From positions 1-23,411 of the forward strand of contig RFPZ01000010.1 of NCBI GenBank assembly GCA_009925905.1: 23,411 nucleotides of DNA, in the 5' to 3' direction. The notes under the pieces were generated by a model that was not told the origin of the DNA, searched no databases, and was given only the letters and a program-made list of their open reading frames with translations. Shown here in pieces: positions 1-8,115 of this stretch. The translations under genes were made by a program, and so were the position numbers. The DNA is from Candidatus Aquidulcis frankliniae (GTDB lineage Bacteria > Chloroflexota > Limnocylindria > Limnocylindrales > Limnocylindraceae). Every line of letters starts with the position of its first letter. The first letter of the stretch is position 1.

Positions 1-1
1 G

Positions 2-667
2 GTTGGTGATCAGCACCTGCAGCGGATGGCCAGGCTCATGCATTGGTGCTGGTGCGGTCTCAAGGACGCAGTCGAGCAGCGGGACCAAGTCGGTTCCCGG
101 CTTCTCAATGTCACGCGTGGCAGTGCCAGCACGTGCATTCGTGTACACGATTGGGAAGTCGATCTGCTGCTCATTCGCACCGAGGTCGAGGAAGAGTTCG
201 TACACCTCGTCGATCACCTCCTTGATGCGCGCGTCCGGGCGATCAATCTTATTGATGACAAGGATCACTGGGAGTGATCGCGCAAGCGCCTTGGAGAGGA
301 CATACCGTGTCTGCGGGAGTGGGCCCTCTGAGGCATCAACCAAGAGAAGGACGGCGTCCACGGCGAGGAGGCTGCGCTCCACCTCACCGCCGAAGTCGGC
401 GTGTCCTGGGGTGTCGACGATGACTACGCGAACGCCCTTGAAGTCAATGGCGGTCTCCTTGGCGAGAATGGTGATCCCCTTCTCGCGCTCAAGGTCACCA
501 CTATCCATGACGCGCTCAACGAGCTCCTCGTTGGCTCGGAACGCCCCGTTCTGGCGGAGGAGGCTATCGACCAGGGTGGTCTTGCCGTGGTCGACGTGCG
601 CGACGATGCCAACCGTGCGGATGCCGGTTTGCGCGACGAGACCTGCTGGTGGATTTGCTGTGGTCAT
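2..667 (-). CDS. typA: Translational GTPase TypA/BipA, N-terminal part (runs off the left edge)
   Basis: Ribosome-binding GTPase of the EF-G-like family, involved in stress and low-temperature ribosome assembly. Only the first 222 codons are in the window; the frame stays open to the left edge, where the remaining two thirds (EF-G-like domains and BipA C-terminal domain) are missing. Seen: P-loop AHVDHGKT (residues 24-31), switch I region REKGITI (61-67), DTPGHADF (85-92) and NKID (139-142), all intact. REKGITI and the following LAKETAI segment are close to the BipA consensus and distinguish it from EF-G, LepA and EF-Tu. The ATG at 667 gives 12-15 residues before the first beta strand, as is usual. 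It has no Shine-Dalgarno sequence; GAGAAT lies 6 bases upstream, so the transcript may be leaderless. Divergent from the plus-strand gene at 711. Identification is firm. Confidence 0.95.
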   Translation of the reverse strand, partial: MTTANPPAGLVAQTGIRTVGIVAHVDHGKTTLVDSLLRQNGAFRANEELVERVMDSGDLEREKGITILAKETAIDFKGVRVVIVDTPGHADFGGEVERSLLAVDAVLLLVDASEGPLPQTRYVLSKALARSLPVILVINKIDRPDARIKEVIDEVYELFLDLGANEQQIDFPIVYTNARAGTATRDIEKPGTDLVPLLDCVLETAPAPMHEPGHPLQVLITN

Positions 668-710
668 TCGGAGATTCTCGCACGCTTCGCCGACCCGTAT
701 ACTTCTGGGC
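668..710. promoter_or_regulatory. Divergent promoter region between typA and the plus-strand gene
   Basis: This 43-base spacer must hold the starts for two divergent genes. On the plus strand TATACT (698-703) ends 7 bases before the ATG at 711. On the minus strand GAGAAT (complement of 674-679) ends 6 bases before the typA ATG. The core GTATAC (697-702) is palindromic, so it could also serve as a -10 element in the minus direction. Neither ATG has a purine-rich ribosome binding site. No convincing TTGACA-like -35 is visible on either side. The reading as leaderless promoters is inference from spacing. Confidence 0.45.
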
Positions 711-1241
711 ATGACCGTTGCCGCGCACATCGTCGTTTCAGGCACCCCAACAACCCCTGGGGTCGCCCGCCCAGACCTGTCGCGGCTCGTTGAAGCCGCC
801 TGGTCTGGTGGTGCACATCCGATCCTCATTTCGGGCCTTTCGGCGGGTGAAAGCGCCCCGACTTTGAGCCGTGCCACTCCCTCGACTGAGTTCGCGGCGG
901 TTGCCGCCGATGCGTTAGGTGAGGTCGCAGGTACAACGGCCGTGATCATCCTCCCCCTGAGCCACGCCGGCGTTGATCCAGAGACCATCACCGCACTCAT
1001 CGCAGGGCATGGCCGAGAGGGTGCGCAGGTGTTGATCGCAGCGCGAAACGGCGAAGCTGGTCCGATTCGTCTCACACCGATCGCGCATCCACAATCGGCC
1101 GAAATTCTGTTGGAGTGTGGCGACGAAGGTGCAGTCAACCCCTCTGATGGCCGTGCATCACTCGCGTTTGAAGCGCCTCCTGCCGATACCAACGCCGTTG
1201 ATCCGTGGGAGCAGCGCGGCTCCCAGGCTGAGGAGCGCTAG
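711..1241 (+). CDS. Hypothetical protein, possible degenerate MobA-like nucleotidyltransferase fold
   Basis: I do not recognise this 176-residue protein with certainty. The C-terminal half resembles the MobA/MocA NTP-transferase layout: a hydrophobic strand AVIILPLS, a helix beginning DPETITALI, a strand VLIAAR followed by NGEAGPIRL, a CGDEG segment, and a final DTNAVDPWE that resembles the family's DTPEDL ending. The family's N-terminal glycine-rich LAGGxSxRMG loop is replaced by VVSGTPTTPG, and the metal-binding aspartate strand (DxP) reads LSH. If related, it has probably lost catalysis. The frame stays open upstream to position 3 as antisense of typA; the ATG at 711 is chosen because it follows TATACT by 7 bases and starts outside typA. 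Codon use resembles its neighbours. Its TAG stop overlaps the aspS stop. Gene reality is likely; family is tentative. Confidence 0.65.
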   Translation: MTVAAHIVVSGTPTTPGVARPDLSRLVEAAWSGGAHPILISGLSAGESAPTLSRATPSTEFAAVAADALGEVAGTTAVIILPLSHAGVDPETITALIAGHGREGAQVLIAARNGEAGPIRLTPIAHPQSAEILLECGDEGAVNPSDGRASLAFEAPPADTNAVDPWEQRGSQAEER

Positions 1242-3094
1242 CTCTTTACCGGTCGCACCGATAGGCCGAGTTCAGCCCACTGCTTCGCATCTGGCTCTGA
1301 GGGTGCTTCGAGCATCAAGTCGCTCCCCGACTGGGTCTTCGGGAATGCCATCACTTCGCGAATGTTGATCTGGCCGGCGAGGAGCGCCGCCCAACGCTCG
1401 ACGCCGATAGCGATGCCGCCGTGCGGCGGTGCGCCGTATTCGAATGCGTCGAGCAGCGCACCAAACTTGGCGCGCGCATCGTCGAGTGAATGCCCCATCA
1501 ACGCAAAAGAACGCTCAAGAAGCGCGCGATCATGGATGCGAATCGATCCGCCGCCAAGCTCCCAGCCGTTCAACACAATGTCGTACTGCTGTGCAAGCGC
1601 TCCCGCTGCGGGATCGGCCTCGCTGCGCTTCGCAAGATCACCCGACGCTGTGGCGAGCAAGTTGAGATGCTCGGGTACAGGCGCCGAGAATGGGTTGTGC
1701 GTTGCGTCCCATCGACCCGACTCAGCCTCCCACTGATACATCGGGAAGCGGTGCACCCAGCAGAAGGCGAGCACATCGGGATCGGCGAGTCCTAGCTCGA
1801 GCGCAACTTCAACGCGCAGACGACCCAGGACCTCAGCGGATAGGATCTTTGGACCAGCAACGATCAGCAGTAGATCGCCATCGGCATGGGTTGCCCTACC
1901 GCCGGTTGCCGACCAGAGCGCGGCGGTCGCCTCGGGTGAGAGGAACTTCGCAATCGGCGAGCGAATCTCACCATCTGACTGCAGCGCGATCCAAACCAGG
2001 CCGTTTGCGCCGTAGCGCTTGGCGCGTTCCGTCAGGTCATCAACGTCGGAACGGGTGATTCCACCGCGACCGGCAACACGGATCGCTCGGATCCGTCCGC
2101 CACTTGCCCGCGTCTCATCAAATACCTTGAACCCAGTGCTCTCTGGGAGAGCCGCACCAAGATCAATTAGCTCCATTGCGAAGCGAATGTCTGGTTTGTC
2201 GGAGCCGTAGCGCTCCATCGCCTCTTCGTAGGTGAAGGTAGGGAGCGGCAACTGCTGAATCGGGCGGTCAGGTCGGATGCGCTTCGTGACCTCAATCACC
2301 ATCGCTTCGACAAAGGCGCGCACGCTCGCCTCGTCGACAAAACTCATCTCAATGTCAAGCTGCGTGAACTCGGGCTGACGATCGCCGCGAAGGTCTTCGT
2401 CGCGGAAGCAACGGGCGATCTGGAAGTAGCGGTCAAAGCCCGCGACCATCAGGAGCTGCTTCATTTGTTGCGGCGACTGCGGCAGCGCGTACACGCTCCC
2501 CTGCTGCAACCGTGATGGCACGATGAAGTCACGCGCGCCCTCGGGGGTTGACTTGATCAGGATCGGGGTCTCGACCTCTACGAAGCCATGCTCGTGGTGG
2601 ACTTCGCGAATCGCCTGAACCATCGCACTGCGGAGCAGGATTCGGTCGCGCAGCGGTTCGCGGCGCAAATCGAGGTAGCGGTACTTCAGCCGCAGGCTCT
2701 CGTCGACAGGAACTTCAGTGTCGTTGATATAGAAGGGCGGAGTTTTCGCCTGGGACAGCACGGTCACGATCTCTCCCGCAACCTCAATACCTCCGGTGGG
2801 GAGCTTCTCGTTCTCCGTACCCGCGCGTCGCGCAGCAACTGAGCCCTCAACAGCGATCACCCATTCGCTGCGCGCGTCCGTGAGTGCTGCGTGGGCTTCG
2901 GGGGCGACGGCGGCGTCAACAACTACCTGCACAATGCCGTAGCGGTCACGAAGGTCAATAAAGACGAGGCTGCCGTGATCTCTGCGGCGGTGAATCCAGC
3001 CAGCGAGCCGCACGCGCCGACCAACATCGCTTGGCCGAAGTGCGCCGCAGACATCGCTTCGAAGGCCCGTAGTCAGTTTTGCCGCGTCGGTCAT
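1238..3094 (-). CDS. aspS: Aspartate--tRNA ligase, bacterial type, probably non-discriminating
   Basis: Class IIb synthetase that charges tRNA(Asp); 618 residues, within the usual 580-620 range. Order: OB-fold anticodon-binding domain (about 10-115, GWIHRRRDHGSL at 32-43), catalytic core with motif 1 (VEVETPIL), motif 2 (FRDEDL...EFTQLDIEMSF), a bacterial GAD insertion, and motif 3 followed by INIREVMAFPKTQSG. His40 is the residue found in non-discriminating AspRS, where discriminating enzymes such as that of E. coli have Leu, so it may also aspartylate tRNA(Asn) for GatCAB amidation (inference). Motif 3 reads GVERWAALL where most bacterial enzymes read GLDRLVMLL; the arginine is kept. Start ATG has GAGGGG four bases upstream, inside the 3' end of hisS (gap 1 base). 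Last gene of the long series; its stop overlaps that of the convergent gene. Identification is firm. Confidence 0.97.
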   Translation of the reverse strand: MTDAAKLTTGLRSDVCGALRPSDVGRRVRLAGWIHRRRDHGSLVFIDLRDRYGIVQVVVDAAVAPEAHAALTDARSEWVIAVEGSVAARRAGTENEKLPTGGIEVAGEIVTVLSQAKTPPFYINDTEVPVDESLRLKYRYLDLRREPLRDRILLRSAMVQAIREVHHEHGFVEVETPILIKSTPEGARDFIVPSRLQQGSVYALPQSPQQMKQLLMVAGFDRYFQIARCFRDEDLRGDRQPEFTQLDIEMSFVDEASVRAFVEAMVIEVTKRIRPDRPIQQLPLPTFTYEEAMERYGSDKPDIRFAMELIDLGAALPESTGFKVFDETRASGGRIRAIRVAGRGGITRSDVDDLTERAKRYGANGLVWIALQSDGEIRSPIAKFLSPEATAALWSATGGRATHADGDLLLIVAGPKILSAEVLGRLRVEVALELGLADPDVLAFCWVHRFPMYQWEAESGRWDATHNPFSAPVPEHLNLLATASGDLAKRSEADPAAGALAQQYDIVLNGWELGGGSIRIHDRALLERSFALMGHSLDDARAKFGALLDAFEYGAPPHGGIAIGVERWAALLAGQINIREVMAFPKTQSGSDLMLEAPSEPDAKQWAELGLSVRPVKS

Positions 3095-3095
3095 G

Positions 3096-4370
3096 CTACC
3101 CCTCGTTCTGCACTAGTCGAAGTGCCGCGGCGATCACGCTGCCACGCTCCGCTGGCTCCGCCTGGCTCGCCTTGACGAGATCTCGCAAGGTGAGGCGCCC
3201 ATCTGGCTCGACGATGATGACCGCCAACGCGCCATCGCGCACGGCACCCTCAAGCTGCTTCCCAATTTTGCGCGTACTGACGTCGGCGCGTGCGCTCGCC
3301 CCAGCGGTGCGCAGTTGACTGGCGATAGCCACACGATCCGCGACAGATTCAGGCTCAATGCCAGCAACAACGATAGCCGGGCCGCTAGCAGTAGCGGGAA
3401 GTAACCCGCGCGCCTCCAGGGCAAGCACGACCCGGTCAATACCAATCGCAAAGCCAATCGCGGGAGTTGGCGTGCCGCCGAGCTGTTCGACGAGTCCGTC
3501 GTAGCGGCCGCCGCCACCCAGCGCCCCCTGCTGACCCTGCTCTCCGGGAAGGAGGTATTCCCATGCGGTGCGCGTGTAATAGTCGAGCCCTCGAACCAGC
3601 AGCGGCGCAGCAACTACCGCTATTCCGACCGTTGCCAGCCCCGCGGTGACCACGGTGTGATGGGCTGCGCATTCAGCGCAGAGGTGATCGGTGATTGCCG
3701 GGGCACTCGCGGCCCGATTGACCGCCGCCGGCTCTTTTGAATCGAGCAGGCGTAAAGGATTTGTGGCGAGTCGCGATTGATCGACCTCACTCAGTTCGTG
3801 CACAACGGCCGTGAAGTGAGCGCGCAACGATTCAACGTAGGCGGGGCGACAATTGGCACAGCCAACAGAGTTGAGGTGCACCTGCACGTCACTGAGTCCG
3901 AGACCACGCAGATAAGTTGCCCCAAGCTCGATCACCTCCACATCAATCCCTGGCCCACCGTCACCGATTGCCTCAAGGTCGAATTGCGTGAACTGGCGAT
4001 AACGCCCCTTTTGAGGACGGTCGTACCTGAACAACTGCGCCACCGTCGCCAGGCGTACGGGTTGCGGCTGTGAGCGCATACCGTGCTGGATGTAGGCGCG
4101 GACCGCTCCGGCCGTTGCTTCGGGCCGCAGCGCCAAAGTGACCGCGTCATCACCGCGCGGCTCAAGTCGGTAGAGCTCCTTCGCGACGATATCGGAGGTA
4201 CCACCAACGGCGCGTTCGAAGAGCGCACTCTCTTCTGCGATCGGCAGCTCAATGCGTGCGTACCCAGCCGCATCTGCGGCGGCCCAGGCACGATCTGTGA
4301 CCCACCCGTGCGCCGACGCGAGCGGCTCAAGCAGATCGCGGAGACCGCGAGGAGACTGGAAGCCGCTCAC
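3096..4370 (-). CDS. hisS: Histidine--tRNA ligase
   Basis: Class II synthetase that activates histidine and charges tRNA(His) in the cytoplasm; 424 residues, typical for a bacterial HisRS. Motif 2 lies at about 114-132 (FRYDRPQKGRYRQFTQFDLE). The HisRS-specific histidine A motif LVRGLDYYTRT is at 258-268, GGGGRYDGL follows at about 285-293, and motif 3 AIGFAIGIDR is at 304-313. The C-terminal HGTP anticodon-binding domain starts near residue 330. CxxC pairs at 171/174 and 231/234 flank the insertion domain, as in many homologues. It starts with GTG in a GTGA overlap with the rel stop, so translation is probably coupled to rel. The order rel-hisS-aspS is conserved in many Gram-positive groups. 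It could only be confused with the HisZ paralogue, but HisZ lacks the complete motif 2 and histidine A motif seen here. Confidence 0.97.
   Translation of the reverse strand: MSGFQSPRGLRDLLEPLASAHGWVTDRAWAAADAAGYARIELPIAEESALFERAVGGTSDIVAKELYRLEPRGDDAVTLALRPEATAGAVRAYIQHGMRSQPQPVRLATVAQLFRYDRPQKGRYRQFTQFDLEAIGDGGPGIDVEVIELGATYLRGLGLSDVQVHLNSVGCANCRPAYVESLRAHFTAVVHELSEVDQSRLATNPLRLLDSKEPAAVNRAASAPAITDHLCAECAAHHTVVTAGLATVGIAVVAAPLLVRGLDYYTRTAWEYLLPGEQGQQGALGGGGRYDGLVEQLGGTPTPAIGFAIGIDRVVLALEARGLLPATASGPAIVVAGIEPESVADRVAIASQLRTAGASARADVSTRKIGKQLEGAVRDGALAVIIVEPDGRLTLRDLVKASQAEPAERGSVIAAALRLVQNEG
3099..3104 (-). promoter_or_regulatory. Shine-Dalgarno sequence of aspS inside hisS
   Basis: GAGGGG on the minus strand lies within the last codons of hisS, followed by TAGC and the aspS ATG (spacing 4 bases, rather short). 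It supports the ATG at 3094 and shows that aspS is translated from the shared message with its own ribosome binding site. Confidence 0.6.
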
Positions 4371-6622
4371 TGGTGCTGCTCCCGGGAGACGCTGCGCACA
4401 CCGCGGACGCGCTCGAGCCGCGCCATGAGCCTGGCGAGCTCGCTTATTGAACCGACAGCTAGGGTCATCAACATCTCCGCATTTGTTTGGCCTGTTGTCT
4501 GAACAGTAGCGGACAAGATGTTGACCTTCTGTTCCGCAACAACCTGGGTGATCTCCGTAAGCAGCCCGGTGCGGTCGATTCCCTCAATTCGAATTGTCAC
4601 TGGGTAACTCTCAGTGGTCGCAGGCGTCATCTCCCACTCCACATCGATGAGTCGTGAGGCCTCTCGGGCAGAGGTAGAGGCGTCACAACTGGCAAGGTGC
4701 ACTGTGACCCCCTTGCCACGGGTGATGAAACCAACAATTGGGTCGCCTGGGAGTGGGCGACAACAGCGGCCGAATCGGGTCAAAAGGTCAGGCACTCCCT
4801 TCACGCGGATACCGCCGGTGCGCTCGGCGGGAGCGATTGCCGAAGCGCTCGCACTGAGCGGCAACAGTGATTTCGCATCATCTGAAGCAACGCCGAGGCG
4901 CGAAACAACTTGCTGCGGACCCACCGCGCCATATCCGATCGCCGCGTACAGGTCCTCAACACTCCCCTGGTTCATCTGCTTGGCAACCTCTTCCAGTTGC
5001 TCACGACCGATGGCATCAAGCGTCGTCCGCGCGAGGCGACGAAGCTCTCGCTCCAGGGATTCACGTCCGTGCAGTACATTCTCATCGCGCTCCTGGTGCT
5101 TGAACCACTGGCGAATCTTGTTGCGTGCCTGGCGAGTCGTGGCGACGTTCAGCCAATCACGGCTCGGGCCATGCTTACCCCGAGCGGTCACAACTTCGAT
5201 TATGTCACCCGACTTCAACCGATACTCCAGCGGCACAAGCCGATTATTGACTTTCGCACCAATGCAACGGTGTCCGATATCTGTATGGACGAGATAGGCA
5301 AAATCTAGTGGCGTTGCACCAGCGGGAAGTTCCTTAACGTCACCTTTCGGGGTGAAAACGTAGACCTGGTCCTGGAAGACATCTAATCGAACACCCTCCA
5401 GGAATTCTGACGCGTCCGTCACATCGCGCTGCCACTCAAGGAGTTGGCGTAGCCAAGCAAGTTTCGCGTCGTAAGCAGCGTCAGGCTGCGTTCCGTCTTT
5501 GTATCGCCAGTGCGCAGCAATGCCTACCTCGGCAACTTCATGCATTGACCTGGTGCGGATCTGCACTTCAAGGGGTCGCCCGTCAAGTGCAACTACTGCC
5601 GTATGCAAGCTCTGGTAGAGATTGTTCTTCGGTACGGCAATGTAATCATCAAATTGATTTGGGATTGGCCGCCAGACGCTGTGGACTGCGCCAAGGGCGG
5701 CATAGCAGTCACGGAGGTTTTCAACGATCACACGAATCGCGTAGACGTCGTAGATCTCCGAAAAGTCGCTCCCCCGTCGTGCCATTTTCTTGTGGATTGA
5801 GTAGAGGTGCTTCGCGCGACCTGAGAACTCTGCTTCAATCCCTGCGCGCTCGAGCTCAGGCTTGAGCACTGCGATGGCGCGTTCGACATAGTCCGCACGC
5901 AAATCGCGTCGCAGCTCAACCATGCTTGCCAGCTCGTGATAGCGCTCAGGCTCTAGCGCCTTGAAAGCCAGGTCCTCAAGCTCCCACTTTATTTGCCAGA
6001 TTCCGAGTCGCTCCGCGAGCGGGGCATAAATCTCCAGCGTCTGCCTGGCGATGCGGCGCTGCTTCTCTGCCGGAAGTGCTGCCAAGGTACGCATGTTATG
6101 GAGGCGATCACCGAGCTTAATGAGCACCACTCGAATGTCTTGAGACATCGCGAGGAACATCTTACGAATGTTTTCCGCGTGCTGCTCTTCGGCGCTCATT
6201 GCCGAGAATTTGCTCAGCTTCGTGACGCCGTCAACGAGTACTCCGACCTCATCGCCAAAACGTTCTGCGATCTCTGCTGCGGTTACCGATGTGTCTTCGG
6301 GGACGTCATGGAGCAGCGCCGCTACTAGTGTTGCTGCATCAAGTCCGAGGTCGGCAAGGATCAGCGCCGCCTCAGCAGGATGGGTCACATAGGGCTCACC
6401 AGAGGCACGCACCTGCGAGCCGTGCGCCTCAACGGCGAAGAGGAAGGCGTCATCTACGAGGCGGGCCGCCTCTGCAGTGCCAATCCCTGTTGCAACCTTG
6501 TCGCGCAGAGCCTCGCGGAGCGATTCAACTGGTCGCGCAAGCGCGCGCACCTTTGCGATCGGGTCTGCCGCAGGTCGCGCCAGTCGCTGCGACTTCTCGA
6601 CCGGCTGTGGCTCAATGCTCAT
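4367..6622 (-). CDS. rel: Bifunctional (p)ppGpp synthetase/hydrolase (Rel/SpoT family)
   Basis: Long RSH protein that makes and degrades the alarmone (p)ppGpp; 751 residues, typical for Rel. HD hydrolase domain: His81-Pro82, HDVPED at 105-110, and KLGDRLHNM with Asp172 and Asn176. All expected hydrolase residues are present, so degradation should work. Synthetase domain: GRAKHLYSIHKKM (268-280), YDVYAIRVI (291-299), DDYIAVPKNNLYQSLH (325-340), QIRTRSMH and IAAHWRYK. TGS domain at about 413-478, a zinc-finger-like domain with RFGRCCRPL near 630, and a C-terminal ACT domain. Both catalytic halves look active, so this is Rel rather than a RelA-type synthetase. ATG start in an ATGA overlap with murE; its end overlaps hisS by four bases. 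Production from the same message as murE, hisS and aspS links it to growth genes. Confidence 0.96.
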   Translation of the reverse strand: MSIEPQPVEKSQRLARPAADPIAKVRALARPVESLREALRDKVATGIGTAEAARLVDDAFLFAVEAHGSQVRASGEPYVTHPAEAALILADLGLDAATLVAALLHDVPEDTSVTAAEIAERFGDEVGVLVDGVTKLSKFSAMSAEEQHAENIRKMFLAMSQDIRVVLIKLGDRLHNMRTLAALPAEKQRRIARQTLEIYAPLAERLGIWQIKWELEDLAFKALEPERYHELASMVELRRDLRADYVERAIAVLKPELERAGIEAEFSGRAKHLYSIHKKMARRGSDFSEIYDVYAIRVIVENLRDCYAALGAVHSVWRPIPNQFDDYIAVPKNNLYQSLHTAVVALDGRPLEVQIRTRSMHEVAEVGIAAHWRYKDGTQPDAAYDAKLAWLRQLLEWQRDVTDASEFLEGVRLDVFQDQVYVFTPKGDVKELPAGATPLDFAYLVHTDIGHRCIGAKVNNRLVPLEYRLKSGDIIEVVTARGKHGPSRDWLNVATTRQARNKIRQWFKHQERDENVLHGRESLERELRRLARTTLDAIGREQLEEVAKQMNQGSVEDLYAAIGYGAVGPQQVVSRLGVASDDAKSLLPLSASASAIAPAERTGGIRVKGVPDLLTRFGRCCRPLPGDPIVGFITRGKGVTVHLASCDASTSAREASRLIDVEWEMTPATTESYPVTIRIEGIDRTGLLTEITQVVAEQKVNILSATVQTTGQTNAEMLMTLAVGSISELARLMARLERVRGVRSVSREQHQ

Positions 6623-8115
6623 AATTTTGGAGAATAGCCGAGCGACGCGAGCACGCGTCGTGCTGCGGTGGCTTCGTCCCAGGCTTCATTCACGCCTTGC
6701 CGCTCTATCGTTTGCTCGTGGCCCTTCCCTGCCAACAGCACGACGTCGCCTGGCTTAGCGGCACCTATGGCCGCGTGAATAGCGGCGGCACGGTCATGAA
6801 GGATTACGAGGCTGCTGCCAGCACGTGGTGAGGCGGCGAGGTATGCCGCTTGGATCGCCCCAGCAATGTGATTCGGATCCTCTCCTCGCGGATCCTCGTC
6901 GGCGATCCAGACCAGATCGGCACGTGCAGCCGCTTCTCCGACGGCTGACCGCCTACCTGGGTCTCGTTCTCCGGCGGCACCTGTCACAAGCAGCAAACGT
7001 CCAGTCGGGCCGCACAACTCGCGTGCCACCGCCAGCGACGCCGTCAGCGATGGACCCGTATGCGCAAAATCGACGATGACGCGGAACGGCTGCGTTCCCT
7101 CGATGAGTTGACTTCGGCCTGGAGGCCCAGCCTCAGCCTCCACAGCGGCGATCGCTGGGGCGAGTGGCAAGCCCCACGCAGCGACGAGGGTGAGGGCTGC
7201 CGCAGCATTTGCGGCATTGATCCGCCCAGGCATGCTGAGGTGCAGTTCCGACTTCACGCCGTTGATCAGCACCTCGCGCTCGGAGTAGGCATCAAAACGG
7301 GCCACATGAAGCCCGGCGGCCTCTGCTGCGTCGGCGAATGGCTGCACGGCAGGGTCAGTCGCATGCACCACCACCACGCGCGGTAGCTGCCGTGCGCGAC
7401 TGGCTGCACTTCCCACGGTTCGTGCGACGAGCTTCGCCTTGGCAGCGCGATACTCAACAAGGTCTTTATGGAAATCGAGATGATCTGGTGAGAAGGTCGT
7501 ATAGATTGCAGACGCAAAGTTGATTGCGCCGACGCGTTCAAGTTGTAGACCGTGACTGGTGCTCTCCACAACTGCCGCCTCATCGCCAGCCTCCACCATT
7601 TCGCGCAGCGCGTGCTGTAGTGCGGGAGCTTCTGGCGTCGTCTGATGCGCCGCAGCCGCTCGCTGGACGCCGCCAACACGGCTGATCGCCGTGGAGATTA
7701 GCCCTGTGCGCAGCCCTGCTGCGGTCAGCGCAGTAGAGAGGAACGTCGAGGTCGTGGTCTTGCCATCGGTTCCCGTCACGCCGATCGCGAGGAGCTCTTC
7801 GGCTGGATCACCCTCCCACCATGCTGCCGCAGCAGCAAGGGCGGCACGAGCATCTCGAACCACAATCAGCGGCACGCTGGAGGCAACCTGCTGCTCGCAC
7901 AGCACTGCGACGGCACCTCGTTCAACAGCATGAGTGAGGAACGTTGCGCCGTCGGCGATGCGCCCAGGGATGGCAGCAAAGATTCCGCCCGCTTTGACCA
8001 ACCGCGAATCGTGTGTGGGAGCGCTCGTGATGGTGATCTCCGGTGAGACAGAGGAGTCGAGCAGATGCAGTTCTTGCAGCCGCGCAGTGAGATCACGAAG
8101 CGACCGGCTCTTCAT
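6619..8115 (-). CDS. murE: UDP-N-acetylmuramoyl-tripeptide synthetase MurE with EDPR in place of DNPR
   Basis: Cytoplasmic Mur ligase that adds the third amino acid to UDP-MurNAc-L-Ala-D-Glu, using ATP; 498 residues, normal length. Seen: MurE-type N-terminal UDP-binding domain with DSR (36-38) and PG near 50, P-loop GTDGKTT (115-121), TTPEAPALQ (159-167), STSHGLQLERV, FSPDHLDFH (208-215), the lysine expected to be carbamylated in YRAAKAKL (Lys226), and VDFAHT (348-353). The position that reads DNPR in diaminopimelate-adding enzymes reads EDPRGEDP here (407-414). The Thermotoga MurE, which adds lysine, has a similar DDPR. With the adjacent FemX-like gene this suggests L-Lys or L-Orn rather than meso-DAP (inference). 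ATG start overlaps the femX-like stop by one base (TGATG); its end overlaps rel by four bases. Confidence 0.94.
   Translation of the reverse strand: MKSRSLRDLTARLQELHLLDSSVSPEITITSAPTHDSRLVKAGGIFAAIPGRIADGATFLTHAVERGAVAVLCEQQVASSVPLIVVRDARAALAAAAAWWEGDPAEELLAIGVTGTDGKTTTSTFLSTALTAAGLRTGLISTAISRVGGVQRAAAAHQTTPEAPALQHALREMVEAGDEAAVVESTSHGLQLERVGAINFASAIYTTFSPDHLDFHKDLVEYRAAKAKLVARTVGSAASRARQLPRVVVVHATDPAVQPFADAAEAAGLHVARFDAYSEREVLINGVKSELHLSMPGRINAANAAAALTLVAAWGLPLAPAIAAVEAEAGPPGRSQLIEGTQPFRVIVDFAHTGPSLTASLAVARELCGPTGRLLLVTGAAGERDPGRRSAVGEAAARADLVWIADEDPRGEDPNHIAGAIQAAYLAASPRAGSSLVILHDRAAAIHAAIGAAKPGDVVLLAGKGHEQTIERQGVNEAWDEATAARRVLASLGYSPKL

Noticed and set aside
3..710. Long open plus-strand frame continuous with the gene at 711
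   Set aside because: It is antisense to typA, whose protein has all GTPase motifs. The Ser/Arg-rich translation is typical of a high-GC shadow frame. Only the part from 711 on lies outside typA and looks coding.
1225..1260. Bidirectional terminator between the gene at 711 and aspS
   Set aside because: Only a 4-base GAGC/GCTC inverted repeat around the stop codons, with no T-run or stable stem.
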